This document shows, one piece after another, positions 1 to 11,992 of a stretch of DNA of 64,000 bases (position 1 is its first letter; every line of letters starts with the position of its first letter). Source of the DNA: Ciona intestinalis (lineage: Eukaryota; Chordata; Ascidiacea; Phlebobranchia; Cionidae). The stretch covers positions 124,001-188,000 of the forward strand of contig NW_004190369.2 in NCBI RefSeq assembly GCF_000224145.3. Direction: 5' to 3'. A model generated the notes under the pieces. The model was not told the origin of the DNA and made no database searches. It saw only the letters and a list, made by a program, of their open reading frames with translations. The position numbers were made by a program, and so were the translations under genes.

Positions 1-1297
1 TTTTGTTTTAAAAATAATGTGTTATTTTAAAAAGATTTCCATGACAGAATATTTATTAAACCAAGAAAATACAAAATAAACTAGTGCTACAAATTAATAG
101 AAATAAAGTGCTACAGGACCACAAATCTATATTCCAGTCAAAACTATAATATATTCTACATGTGTGGATCCTGCTTCAAGCTGTACAGCGGTCTCATACC
201 AACCACCAAATCATAAGAGAGAACTGTACCGTTCACACGCTTATGATGTATTTAATATGAACATAAGAATTCTTTACAACTGCTTGATCAAAAACGTGAA
301 AAAGCAAATAATCAACCTAGTTTAGGTAGTTTATTATCACCTTTTTAACAAGTGAATTACATTTATTTTACACAAAACAGTGGGTACAAGGCACTAATTT
401 TATGAAGTGAATGGCAAAAAGTACAAGGGTGTGGCATTTAGGCTACCGAATGATTTAAAAGATGACCAGGGCTCGACATTAACGCTCGTCTGCTTGTCCC
501 AGGCAACCAAAACAGTCGACGGGACAAGTGAATTTTGTTAGGCACTTGTCCAAAGGGACAAGTAGGGAAATAACGTTTATATTGAATGTTAAATAAGCCG
601 GCGAATTGACAAATTCGTATGTTTAGGCTTCACAAGCCCATTGTGTAAAGAGGCGATATAAAATTAGAGAAATCGTTGATGCGAACGCACCGGCTCGTGC
701 ATTCGACTGCCTGAGAGCTTGCTTTCATTTGTAAGTTTTTTAACAACCAAGTCAAAGTTAATGTCTTTATAAGTAGCTATTTAATAAGGCCGTTAAAATA
801 ATCACCCTTATTTTTAAAAACATTAAAATTATTTAGTTTAGTTTTAGTTTTTTTTACAAAATGTTTTTTTTCACAAAAACTAAAAATGTACTGGCTAAAC
901 CATAGAGTGTTACAATCTCTCCTCCTCCTTTTCCACCAGTAAACCTGTGTTATTTCGTAACAAAAATTTACCTTGGCAGCCCCTTGTAAATATATTTGAA
1001 ACTGTTATATTTTATGGCTGCACCACTCATTGATATAGTCAATGCGCTGCTCTCTTATATCCAACAAATTAAGAAAATCAGTGTGGTGGATGAAAAATTT
1101 AATTACGACATCACGTTTTGGACCTACAAGATGTTACACAACACAGCGAGGAAGTAAAACACATATTCACACATGAAGTGTGGCAATCACCCAGTATAAA
1201 GTTATCTGACAAAATTAGGCTGGACAAATTAAGTTCTGAATGTTGTTGTTAAGTCAGAATTGGTGTTAAAACAAACACAGAAGGAATTGTCCCTTAC
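1..1297. other. Non-coding stretch with transposon remnants
   Basis: No exon with convincing splice sites or family resemblance was found. Around 471 a motif cagggctcgacattaa looks like a hAT-type terminus and is followed by repeated acaagt/cttgtcc blocks. A similar motif in the opposite orientation ends near 14762. Bases ~840-1035 resemble ~14117-14415 in the same orientation, so both lectin loci are followed by related repeat sequence. A 3' exon of lectin copy B could lie here but I cannot identify one. Confidence 0.5.
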
Positions 1298-3629
1298 CTC
1301 CAAAATCTGGTGGCAAGTTAACAGATTCATAATCTGAAAATGCCCATTCTGCTTTCTCATAAACGCTTTGTGGGTTGGTTCGAAGTAATCCAATCCATAC
1401 TGTAGAGCCAAAAGCCAAGAGGTGCATTCGTGCTTTTGTGTAGATAAAATCGTTTCTAGCCTTTGTTTTTGGCATAGCTAAGTGGCCATATGTGTCTAAA
1501 TACCATTTTCATTAAATACATGCTTGAATATTTTTATTTAAAAAATTACCTTTGCAAAAATTTGAAGCCTCTGTATGCCTTACACGTTCTTTAAAGAAAA
1601 GATAAGTCTTACCCTCAAACATTTCCTCATGTGTTGCTGTTATGCCTGAATTCATCAACATATTAATTATAAAATTTTCTTGTATTTACAATCAAAATTT
1701 TATCTAAAACATAATACAACAATGAGATCTTCTGACATTTGTCCATTTCAGAATTTAATAGTAATTTTAACATTAAATTTTAAACTTAACAAATGTGTCT
1801 CTGTTCAAAACGTAACACAAAATAAAAATTACCTGAAGATTTGTCACAGTCTTTGGAACCCTCCTTGAAAATACCATTGCACTGGCACACTTCGTTAATG
1901 CAGTTTTGTAAACCATGGCAACTAACAGTAACAGGGCAGGCAAGTGCCGGAATATCTAAACATACAATAAAGTAAAATGTGTATAATCTTTTATATTGGG
2001 CAAATAAAAAAGACATGACCTTTTATTTTTTATCTGCCATGCATACCCTTAAATGCAAACATTATCAATAAATTAGGTTTGAATTTTAAATTTGTAGGCA
2101 GATGAAATCATGTGATTGCAAACATTTAATACAGCACAAATAAATGTGGTTCATCTGTATGAAAATCATTGTTATGTTAAGTTATAGGGATGCGAAAAAA
2201 TATTAAAAAGCAACTTAAGCAACAAAAAGATAACGCGACTAGTCAACATGGTTTTTTTCTTTATTTGTTTTTTATCAGTTAAGAATTTACTCTTTAAAAA
2301 GTAACGAAGAGTAGCAATGCTCAACACGGGCAAATTATGGGTGACTAGTTTTTCTGTGTGGATGAGCAACGTTTTTGGAATGAACAGGAAGAATTCCCGT
2401 GTACTTTTCCCCATCAAGAGCGAGCCCGAGCTTTTAGAACTTCGGCAAATTCTTATTGGGTTACCAAACTAATATTAATTACCAGTCACACTCATGGCTT
2501 GTCACTTTAGCACCCAGCAGTGGCGTCGATTTTATAAAAACGTAGGGGTTGCGACATTACACTATGTTAGCTGAAAGTAGGTATATGTAGAACAAGTAAA
2601 ACCACGCATATAACGTGTGCGGCATTCAATAGAAAAGGTATGACATAAGTCTGGCAGTTGATTGCGGGTAAGTGTTTAAAAACTTGACAATATGACATGT
2701 AAATATCATCATATAAATGCCAATACGTTGATTATACAGACAGACGGTCACCCGTTGGCCGTACGCTAATGGACCACATCACAATACCGCGTATGACGTC
2801 ACATTATTCAACTGACAGGTGCAGCATTGCGCAATATCTTACGTTAATTCTCTGCGTCACAATATTGGTTATAATGCAACATTTGACTTTAAAACTCGTA
2901 ATTGCGCAACATAAAACTAAAAGTTGTTCGCATCACAATTGAACACGTAACAATTTTGTGTTGGTTGACGGGCGCNNNNNNNNNNNNNNNNNNNNNNNNN
3001 NNNNNNNNNNNNNNNNNNNNNNNNNTGGCATGTGCGCTTCTTAGAAAAAGAACACCTATTCCTTTAGTTTAATTTTCTCCTGGTCGCGTGTTTTAAGTTT
3101 AATTCGAATTGCCTTCGGGAGAAAAGCAGCTTTGGAAGTAGACGTTAGACAAAATTTAAAAGGTAGAAATGACTAGTAAACATTACATTCTCACACAATA
3201 ATATAATTGTTACTGTAACAATTGGCGATTTTGCGATTATCAATGTGACGTAAACACTTGTCTGACGTAACACGCAGCCGTTATAGGTAACCGCGCAGGG
3301 TACAAAAACGGCTAGTTTATGCGTTGGGAGAATGAAGGTGTTGCGTAACTACTATAAAGTAATTGTTTGATAAAGTTAAATATATTTATTTAAGAAGAAT
3401 TTAAGAATAATTTCCTTTAATAATTTGAAAATCCAGGGGTTGCTGCAACCCCTGCAAAATTGTCAGGGTAGGCCTGCATACCCTGCACCATATAAATCGA
3501 CGCCAGAGACACCCAGTATACATTGTTGTTTGCACACTACACGCAAATTCACTTTTGTAAACTTTAACAACAAGTACAAACCATTTCTTGTGGCTGTTGG
3601 ACCAATATTGGGTCGATGTAGGCAGGTAG
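1298..3629 (-). CDS. C-type lectin-like gene copy B, 3' part (linker, EGF-like module, incomplete CTLD2)
   Basis: Five minus-strand exons in one phase-1 frame: 3629-3582, 1955-1833, 1636-1613, 1588-1550 and 1495-1298. The first is a 16-codon linker (ATCLHRPNIGPTATR). The second is a cysteine-rich EGF-like module (DIPALACPVTVSCHGLQNC, then CQCNG, ending CDKSS). The last three begin a C-type lectin-like domain with the family core TVWIGLL and an acidic stretch EKAEWAFSDYESVNLPP. The disulfide-bearing C-terminal half of this CTLD is not visible downstream, so the gene is 3'-incomplete or decayed. Each exon has a counterpart in copy A (20446-21548) of identical length, except 1955-1833, which is 6 bp longer. 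All boundaries are GT/AG. The likely product is a secreted or surface lectin-like protein; the ligand is unknown. Confidence 0.72.
2976..3025. other. Assembly gap (50 N)
   Basis: Exactly 50 N, so probably a placeholder of unknown true size. It lies within an intron of lectin copy B. Confidence 0.9.
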
Positions 3630-4626
3630 CTGAAAGATAAAATAAATATGATAAAGATTAAAGTTTGTAAAAAAATGCAATTTGTCATAAACCCTTTAAA
3701 GACAAGTAATGCAAACATGCATTCTGAAACAGGTGTTCTTAATAATGTTCCTGTGTTATAGTTGGTTGATATCCAAAGCTGGTTTTATTTAAAAGTAAAA
3801 AGAAATAAAGAATTATCCACCAATATAATCTTTTAAAAGAACATTCTAGCATTTAAAAGTATTTAGTAACTTAGTTTTGAATTTATTTTTTCAAATATAG
3901 TTTGAATTCCACCCAAAAACCAAGGTTTAAAATAATGTCCTTTGGTCAAAGAAAGGCAAGTTTTTTATCTCTACTTTTTTGGAAGGTTTGCCCTTCTAAC
4001 TTACCAGTTAAACATGAAGTTTAGGAAACTGAAGCTGTTTATAGTTAGAATTTTTTAGTTAAAACATAAGTTACGCAGTTAGCATACTTTTACTTAAAAC
4101 ATTATTGTATTTTTTGATGTCATCAGTTGAAATCCTTTTATAACCAGAAATCAACTTTTCAGTAAATCCTTTAGTTATATTTGGCCAAAATCCTAAGTTA
4201 CACATAAATACAAGTTTTTGATGACGTCATTTAAAATTTGTTAACATCATCAAAATAAAGTATTGTAGCAATTTTTCCAAATAACAAAAGTCTGAGCGAT
4301 TAGATTTTAAATGACGCAGCAGGCTGAAATGATCATTCTGCCCAGTACGATGATGCTGGCATTTGGGGGCCATATCGCTGTGTTTATTTAGATGCTGCAA
4401 CGAAGAGGGTAAAACTAGTTTTTTCTATGCTGCGTTTAACGATTCGCATATCGTGTCAAAATCATAAATCGCATGGCCCTGCAAGACATAAGTACTTTCT
4501 ATACTTGGTAGTATATATCTATAACCTGGATTGATCACTAAGATATGATCGCTATATAAATAATAAAAATAGTATAGGATGTACAGACATAACGTGTAAG
4601 GTAAAGACACTTAACATGAAATGCAC

Positions 4627-5725
4627 CTTTTTGACAAATAAATGGCCTCGTCTCTGCACAGTTTGTGACTTTCCACTGCCACGAATCAGCCCTGTCAATT
4701 TTTACACAATCTTCATTTTCGTGCGCTTGTGCTTCAACTGAAGGGTGAAAGTTGTTATAATTAAATACGGGCAAAGCCTCCCCTTTGTTCCATATAAATC
4801 TTCCTGTAAATGGTGGAAATCATTATTAAAAATGACATAAAAAACATAGTGGGTAAAAAACGTATTATAGATATGTTTGGCAATTATTAAAGTTGTTGGA
4901 GTAATGATTTAAATCGAAAAAACAAACCTTCATGCATTGTATCATCTAACCCAATCCAAAAGGAAGAGTGAGCACTCAAGGTTAGGTTGCTTGTTATAGC
5001 ATCACTCAGTGCATTTTGTATTGATGAAGTTGAAATCTGGAAAATATTACCATTATTGAATAGTCCTAATCAAAATGATTTATTGGAATGGCAAACATAA
5101 ACTACAAAAAGTAACCAACCGAGTAAAACAATAGTCCATCTAAACCTCTGCAGTGATCTTCAGCGTCATCAAAGTTTTTAGAATCAGTGACCACTTCATA
5201 CAATATTCCACTGACCAGCTCCACAACTGTAATTTAACGGATTACAATTAGATATGTATATAATCTAATGCTTAAATTTGTGGCTGGCACTCAGAAAAGA
5301 AGAGAGAAAACATGAAATTCATTTTCATTACTTATCACAGAAATAATATATTATAGCCTACATACTATTTTTAAACATTATTTTTTTTTAAATTGCAATA
5401 AAAAATCATATTCTGTAGTTCAGTAATTTAATTTCATGTTTAGGCAACAAGGTTTATTGGTATTACAAACACATGGTACACTAAAGGTTTGACCTGGGAT
5501 TCAATGTCCCTTGTCATAGCTGATTACATTTTTTTAAATTATAATTGTTATATAAATATAGTACAACACAATTTAGTTTGGGAGATGAACACGAGTTGAG
5601 TAAGCACCAATAAGCTAAAATATGTTTATATACTTCTCAGACTAGATTTATGACTCTATACAAAAATCACAGCTACACACATAGGTTTAGGTACTTACAT
5701 CCATGGACATAACGCTGTCTTGTAC
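4627..5725 (-). CDS. C-type lectin-like gene copy B, CTLD1
   Basis: Four minus-strand exons: 5725-5699, 5226-5120, 5036-4928 and 4803-4627, in a continuous frame with phases 1-1, 1-0, 0-1 and 1-1. They encode one CTLD. It has YEVVTDSKNF and CRGLDGLLFYS at the N-terminal disulfide, SSFWIGLDD at the hydrophobic core, then GRFIWNKGEA and a C-terminal VTNCAETRPFICQK carrying the conserved cysteines. The EPN/QPD and WND calcium-sugar motifs of sugar-binding lectins are absent, so classical carbohydrate binding is doubtful. Exon lengths (27, 107, 109, 177) equal those of copy A at 21653-22727, showing tandem paralogy. Copy A has signal-peptide and EGF exons upstream; I found no equivalents upstream of 5725, so copy B may lack its 5' end. 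Together with 1298-3629 this is probably one gene. Confidence 0.75.
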
Positions 5726-6596
5726 CTGTGCGAGAAAATTATTTTTACCAATGTAAACCGCCATAAAATATTGTGCTGCTCAAACTTGGGACAGTACTTT
5801 AATAAAAGCGGTTTTATTTCAATGTTTGTTTGAGTCAATTTCCCTCTTTTATAGTTCATTTTCTCATTTAACAACTCAAGATTGAAGAAATACCGCTTTA
5901 TCATTGATAATGTCACCATTCGGACCGTCAAAAAAAGTCTGAACCAATAACAGTTTTAAATGCATTGCTGTGTGCCATTGTTATATTATGGAAAGGGGAA
6001 CTATAAAGACCAGTCCGCGTTGCGCCAGGCAACTTTTTTACACAGCAGGCAATCTTTATGTATTTGCTGAAATTTAGAAAAATATATAACGTAAATATGT
6101 GTGTCTGGATCACATTTAACGGCCACACCAGCTTACGAGTTGCCATGAATGTAACTTTAGGGGTGATTCATTTGGGATTTGTATGTATTTACTTACATAA
6201 AGTAAACAACAAAACTGTGAATAGTTTCCTTAACATTCCTTATACGTTTCCTGTTATAAACAGAATCAGTTTGCCGTAAATCTGTTTTATTCACTTGGGT
6301 TTTCTTTACAGAAAATAATCATTCAACTGCCGCGAAATTTTTAAACTGTGCCTGCGAAGATAAGATGAGAGGTAGGGCGACTTTTTTACATAATAAAACC
6401 TACTGAAACGATCCGATGCTGAATTATTAAAGAGGGTTCAAAAAACTTAAAATGCAACTAAAAATTTCCACAGCAACCTACGTAAAAACAAACAGGTAAA
6501 AGCAGAATATACGGACTCTGGTCAAAAGTAACAGAAGACAAACAAGACGCATACCACCAAGACAAACAAGACGCATACAAAGCGGACGCCATATTT
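5726..6596. other. Gene-free stretch upstream of lectin copy B
   Basis: No signal-peptide exon or EGF exon equivalent to those of copy A was recognised. A short imperfect direct repeat (agacaaacaagacgcatac) occurs at about 6537 and 6560, just before the 72-bp minisatellite. Confidence 0.4.
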
Positions 6597-7590
6597 TAAA
6601 AATATCCGCAATGCGGCAAAAACAGAAAGATCTGCGGTGCACTATCGCAATCTAGCAGACAATGTTATTGAAAACAAAAATCCGCAACATGTTACCAAAG
6701 AGGTATACGGTGCACTACTGCCACCTACCGGACGCTAATATTTAAAACAAAATCTGCAATGAGACACCAAAGAGGTACACAGTGTACTACCGCCATCTAC
6801 CCGACGCGAATATTTAACACACAATCCGTAAAATGACACCAAAGAGGTATACAATAAACTACTGCCACCTACCGGACGCTGATATTTAAAGCCAAATCCG
6901 CAATGCGACATCAAAGAGGTATACAGTGCACTACTGCCAACTACCGGGCGTGAATATTTGAAACAAAACTCACAATGGGACACCAAGAGATCGGCAGTGT
7001 ACTACCGCTATCTAGGTATACATTGCAATATACTGCCATCTACGGAACGTGGATATTTAAAACTAAATTCGCAATGAGACACAAAAGCGGCATACAGTGT
7101 ACTACTGCAACCTAGCGAACGTGGATGTTTAAAACAAAATCCGCAATGTGACATCAAAGAGTTATACAGTGCACTACTGCTAACTACCGGGTGTAAATAT
7201 TTAAAACAAAACACGCAACGTGACACCAAAGAGGAATACAGTGCACTACTATCACCTTCTGGACGCCGACATTTAAAACAAAATCTGTATGTGACATCAA
7301 AGAGGTATATGCATGCAGTGCACTAACGCCAACTACCGGACGCGGGTATTTTAAACACAATCCACAAAGTGACATCAATTAAGAGATCGGCAGTTTACTA
7401 CCGCAGAGAATTAAAACAAAATCCGCAATGTGACCAAAGAAGTATACAGTGCACCACCGGCAACTACCGGACGCGAATATTTAAAATACAATCTCAATGT
7501 GACACTAAAGAGGTATACTAATACTACTATCATTCTTTACTACTATACAGTGCTCTACCGTCATCTACCGGACGTAAATATTTCGCACTA
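6597..7590. repeat. Diverged minisatellite, 72-bp period, about 12-13 units
   Basis: Units share the core caaagaggtatacagtgc, then actactgcc, a ctaccgga/gggcg block and atatttaaaacaaaa. Typical units are 72 bp; some carry indels, for example those near 6985 and 7395 with agatcggcag inside. Because 72 is a multiple of three, the minus strand shows short open frames with a 24-residue periodicity (SHCGFCFKY, then TSLMS). These are broken by stops and indels and look like by-products. The units are quite diverged, so the array is old. It lies between lectin copy B and a gene-free stretch. Confidence 0.85.
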
Positions 7591-9530
7591 GCTGCACAAA
7601 TGACTTGTTTCTGAATAACAATCACGTAAAAAAAAGATTTGTCCCATTTTACAGGCATTAAGACGAATGAACACCTCTTTACTTCGGAATAAGGCGTTAA
7701 TTTCTGAAAAAATGAGCATAATCCGAAAACTTGTGGTTTTAAGCCGTTACATGGCACAAAAACGAAAAACGAACCTTGCTTATAACCGCCGCGTACTAAT
7801 TCTTCTTTCGCTAACCTTGGAAAACCCTCTAATCACGCGGCTAAACTTTAAAACGATATATTGAAAAAACGTGGTTTCTGGAAAAGAAAATTCTTTTCTC
7901 TATTTGCCAAACTTAAAAAGTGCGTATCCTTGACGGGCCCGGAGTCGTCAGTCGGTTAAGCAAACACGGCATGCAAATCTAAATGTAAAAAGTATGCGGC
8001 GGGATGAGGCTCGCTTGACGCAATGTACAAGCAAAATCTATGGCTTGTTGTAGCTTTAGTTGGTTATTGTCAAGCGTTGACGAATGCTGTAGGACCATAG
8101 TATCATAGTCTTATGATGGTATACTGAAGAAAGTATATGGTAGGACGACATTCTATTTATAAAGGTGTCGAGTACTAACCCTTTCCTACATTCTTTCTCG
8201 TTAATATTTTCCAACTCACATTATTCAGTTAACAGATGGAGATTGTAAAGAAAATCGAAATGGTAACGTGTAAACGTTATACGCAAACCGATTTAACGTA
8301 AACACCGTTCACGTTCTCCACTGTAACAGCGTACGCTGTGCAGTCCTTTATGTGCTCGTACACATCCGCACTAAAACATAAGCAAATCCACACTAACGAA
8401 GCGGTTGACTCTGCTTCGACGGCAGAAATATGGTATATGTAGTTTACTCGAATTTATAATGCATAAAGATGAAATTTAAACAGTCGTGTTGCGTAACTAT
8501 TACATCTGGCGTAACTGAGTTTATCATTGAGAGACACATCGTGCAGTTTTTTAAGCGAGTACGCAGGGAATTATGACTAGTCCGCCCGTTCGGCGAACCA
8601 ACGTCACTTTTTAGTGTAAAACATTCTTTCTGTTATTGTTTTCGCACGTGTTTTATGCTATGAAAGCCATCTTATGTTTTGTGTCGGGAGGGCAGTATAG
8701 GAGTTTTCTTATACTCTTGCTGTCCTCACGTTTGTCTCTAGCCTGATGCCGCTCGTTTGTCGTTACGTTAAAGTGAGCGCCTGCGTGCTAGCGTGAAGGG
8801 ATTACACAACATAGAGAACTAATATGTATTTTTAGTTCTCTATGGTTACAGCACCTTTAAAACGAACATAAGCAAACAAAGATCTTAGCTCATCGGCTTG
8901 TGTGATTTCATAAGCTTCCGCTTGCCTGGAACACTTTTCTAGAACATCGTTAAATCTTTTAACCAATGTTTCATCTGCTTGACTGATTTACTTCAAAGGA
9001 TAAGCTTAAAATACTTTAAAGATAACTAACTACATTGTGAAACAGGAACCTATACTCTAAAACAAACTGTTAAAAGTAATCGAAGACAAACTAAATGCAT
9101 AGGCCTACGTTAACTGAAGTACAGTACTATTGGCAAAGCAACACAAAGAAACTGAGTAACGTGGGAAATGAAAAAAGCGAAAAACGCAGGAATGTCAATT
9201 ACAAGACGACGTGCGTGGCATGTAAATTACCCCCACAATTCATTCAGCTCACCTACATTTCAATGGATGGCAATTCATTACCGCTAAGGGTCGACTCGGA
9301 ACGAATGGTTTATGCCACAGTGGTATGCCATTTCTAGAAGACAAAATCAAACTGTACAAAATATTTTAGCCCGTTTTATTATACACGATTCTTCGATTGG
9401 TACGACAAAAGTTCGTTAGTTTTAATATGATTTAACTAGCATCTTATTATTACCACCTTTTTCATAGATTGAAAGCATGTTTTATTCGTTTGACATCGAA
9501 ATTTAATAAATATATATACATATATATATA
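7591..9530. other. Gene-free stretch
   Basis: I see no exon with family resemblance, no long inverted repeat and no tandem array. Short open frames at 7667-7864 and 9095-9337 have no recognisable features and no splice context. Confidence 0.4.
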
Positions 9531-9732
9531 AAGTACGGTGGTGGAAGATGGGAGACTTTGCCAGACGAGACTGTTTTTATTTTTACGGACCCCTATTTAA
9601 TTGATTTTCAGGAAAATACTGTCACAGAATCATTCGACAGTATTATCACGACTTTATAAAACGCGCGTCAAAGCTGATTACTGTTTTTTAAATATAAAAA
9701 AATAGGTAAAGTACATATAAACGTAACTTATA

Positions 9733-9927
9733 GTAGGGTGGGGAAAGACAGGACACTTTTAACAAAAAAATAATATTCAGATATCCTGGTTCCGTTTTAA
9801 ACAATTAACAACGGTCTGTAGAAGTTGTGGGGATACGGTTTTATATTTCTTTGAATGTTCTTTGTATACTACCAAACTGGAAGAGAAAAAAGGCTGAAAA
9901 GGAGTCCCATCTCCCCCCACCCTACTA
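9733..9927. mobile_element. Short MITE with TAGTAGGGTGGGG termini
   Basis: About 195 bp. It starts tagtagggtggggaaagaca and ends ctccccccaccctacta, an inverted repeat related to the ends of the 1.34-kb family. The interior differs from the long copies, so it is a deletion derivative or a related MITE. No coding capacity. Confidence 0.65.
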
Positions 9928-9949
9928 TACTTTATCCTCGCGTGGCCGA

Positions 9950-11013
9950 CGTCGTAATATATTCGTTCTGATTGATATATTAGTACCAGGCGCTATTAAG
10001 GATGCGCCGAGACGCTACTGCGTTATAGGTCGGAACAAATATAATGACCACGTGGATCAAATTTATTATGACCCTCCGTTGAAAACGTTCCCGACACGAC
10101 TTTTACACGTTAAAACTTTAGTTTTTAACTTAAAGTCAGCACTCAGCAATACTGAGTTTGTGTTATTTTATCCTTCACAAAGTAAGTAGGCCTACCACTA
10201 ACAAACTTATTTTATGCTATAGTTTAAAAAGCACATTTTACTTGTCTTTTACAGGTGCTGGTGGATCGAGGGGATCCTAGGATAGAAAAAATATAGCGGC
10301 CACTTGCGATTCCTTCTACTTGTGCCACTAACCTAAAATTTTGGCCCTGTACTAACTAGAACCCATCTGCGGTTCTAGGCTATATCCCCCCAGGCGTTTT
10401 CCCAACGGCGATTTCCCCCGCCCGTGACTATTCCCCAACCCGCGACTATTTACCCCGGCTAACACGATGGTCACGGGGAGAAGCAGCCGGTGGAGCAACA
10501 GTCGGTGGAGCAACAGTCGATGGAGCAACAGTCGGAAGGGAAATAGCTGGGGGGGGGGGAGTAGCCGGGAGGAAAAGGTCGGTGGGAAATGGACGGTTAC
10601 GCCCAGCGGCACCAATCCAAAATAAAGTTTTAATAAATCAACAAAATAATATACAACTAAAAATATTAATATTCGTCATAAAAAAACATATTTATAAAAT
10701 TTTCTACCCAGCTTTAAATGTGTTATAGCGCTACGTAATACCTAGAAATGAAACATTATTTTCTCTAAAAAAGTGCGGGGATGTGCGTCAAATGTAAAAA
10801 AGTATGGTGGTCATAACCAAAGTTAGTAAAGACGGCCTATACTAACTTTGGTCATAACTTGTATCATATGAATTTTCAAATGTTTTCACGAAAATATAAC
10901 TTAGACATTCAGTCGGTACGTATTTATTAGAGCTCGTATTTTATTTGTTCCAACCGACTGCGCATGCGCAATAGCGCCCGGTACAAAAATCGGAACGAAT
11001 ATATCACGACACT
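9950..11013. mobile_element. TIR element of the gtgtcgtgatatattcgttc family
   Basis: The left end (gtcgtaatatattcgttctg, then accaggcgctatt) and the right end (gcgcccggtac, then cggaacgaatatatcacgac) are inverted copies of each other over roughly 50 bp. Internal sequence such as accctccgttgaaaacgtt recurs near 23766 and 56250. A related, rearranged copy lies at about 56101-57550 downstream of the homeobox gene. The open frame at 9827-10189 runs across the border of two elements and is not a gene. Confidence 0.55.
10489..10533. repeat. 15-bp tandem repeat, three units
   Basis: Three consecutive units of ggtggagcaacagtc, the third starting with ga. The tract lies in a G-rich segment inside a transposon. 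Confidence 0.85.
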
Positions 11014-11992
11014 GAAAAAAGGCCAGACGTTATAACACGACGGGTGTTCACACACCTCGTGCCAGCTTACGAGTTACCAAGTATGTTACTTTGTGTTTTT
11101 TTTCATGTATGGCTGAATTTGGACAACCCATTAATGACCACTGAATTAAAGCAATTGCCGTTAAGTGTCTTGCCCAAGGACACATACGACCACAATGGTA
11201 GCAGCGACGAGCCTTGAACCCCGCATTACCTTTGGGTCCGAGGCAGGCGCGCTAACCACTTTGCCACTGCGTAGTAAAGTAGAGACAGTATATTTTAAAC
11301 AGGTAAAAATGCGAAATAGTAAGGTGCTAATTTTGAATGATAAATCATAGTAAAGCCGCTGAAATTTTGTAGTTTGCGAGTGTAAACGATTAAACTAAAT
11401 TTATAGCTTCATAAAAAAACTTAAATACAGTTTGATTTTGTATCATAAAACTAGTTTTAGCTTTGTGAAAAGCTGAGATATATACACCCAAGAGGAAAAT
11501 AGGCAGGGTTAAATATGACTTTAATTTCAGATAAAAACAACCAAAATTATCGTTTTAAAGTTATATGTAGAAAACTTACATGGCAGACACCTATTTAAAG
11601 TATTCTGCAACTTACCCTACTGAATTTATACCCGCCAAGTTGCAGAATACTTTAAATATATTTTAACTAGGTGCCCCATCTCTCCCCACATTGCTGTTTT
11701 GTAGGTTTTTATTGCGAAACTTTGGAAGTATTACTTTTCAAAATAATTTATACCTTTATAAGGAGTGCATCATGGTTTTGGGCAGTTGCGCGCTCTAGCC
11801 TACTCTTTTTTATTTCTGTGGATCCATCTTACCTCAACCTACTATAAAATATGTTTCGTTTCTTATTGTTTTGAGATTAAATTTGTAATATATTTTTACA
11901 TGTTATGGTGTCCGAGAGTTGAAACTAGTTTATTTACATCAAACAATTACATAAACTTGACTTAAACATTAGAGTATGGCTTTAACATGTTC

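Larger units (their letters stand above)
9714..11273 (-). mobile_element. tRNA-headed SINE (minus strand), split by later insertions
   Basis: The insert is bounded by a perfect 8-bp duplication gtaaagta (9706-9713 and 11274-11281). Read on the minus strand it starts at 11273 with a tRNA-like head (tggttagcgcgcctgcc, then ggttcaaggctcg) and carries the usual SINE body ttgggcaag...cacttaac. It ends with a tail like that of the SINE at 45844 (taagttac). The body is broken between about 9733 and 11030 by two other elements. Confidence 0.6.
9531..11765 (-). mobile_element. Interrupted reverse copy of the 1.34-kb TIR transposon family
   Basis: Read on the minus strand, this matches the 3' two-thirds of the element at 24191-25528. 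The terminal repeat (ggtggtggaagatgggagac) is at the left edge. It stops near 9713 and resumes at 11274, where gtaaagta is repeated on both sides of the inserted DNA. The match fades near 11760 and is followed by one end of the hAT-type MITE seen complete at 27781 and 31382 (end at 11820). No transposase frame is present, so it is a non-autonomous, decayed copy. Confidence 0.7.

Noticed and set aside
6735..7378. Minus-strand open frames with a 24-residue repeat
   Set aside because: They arise from the 72-bp minisatellite, are broken by stops and indels, and have no splice or start context.
9827..10189. 120-codon plus-strand frame
   Set aside because: It runs across the junction of a MITE and another TIR element; related copies of the repeat do not keep the frame.
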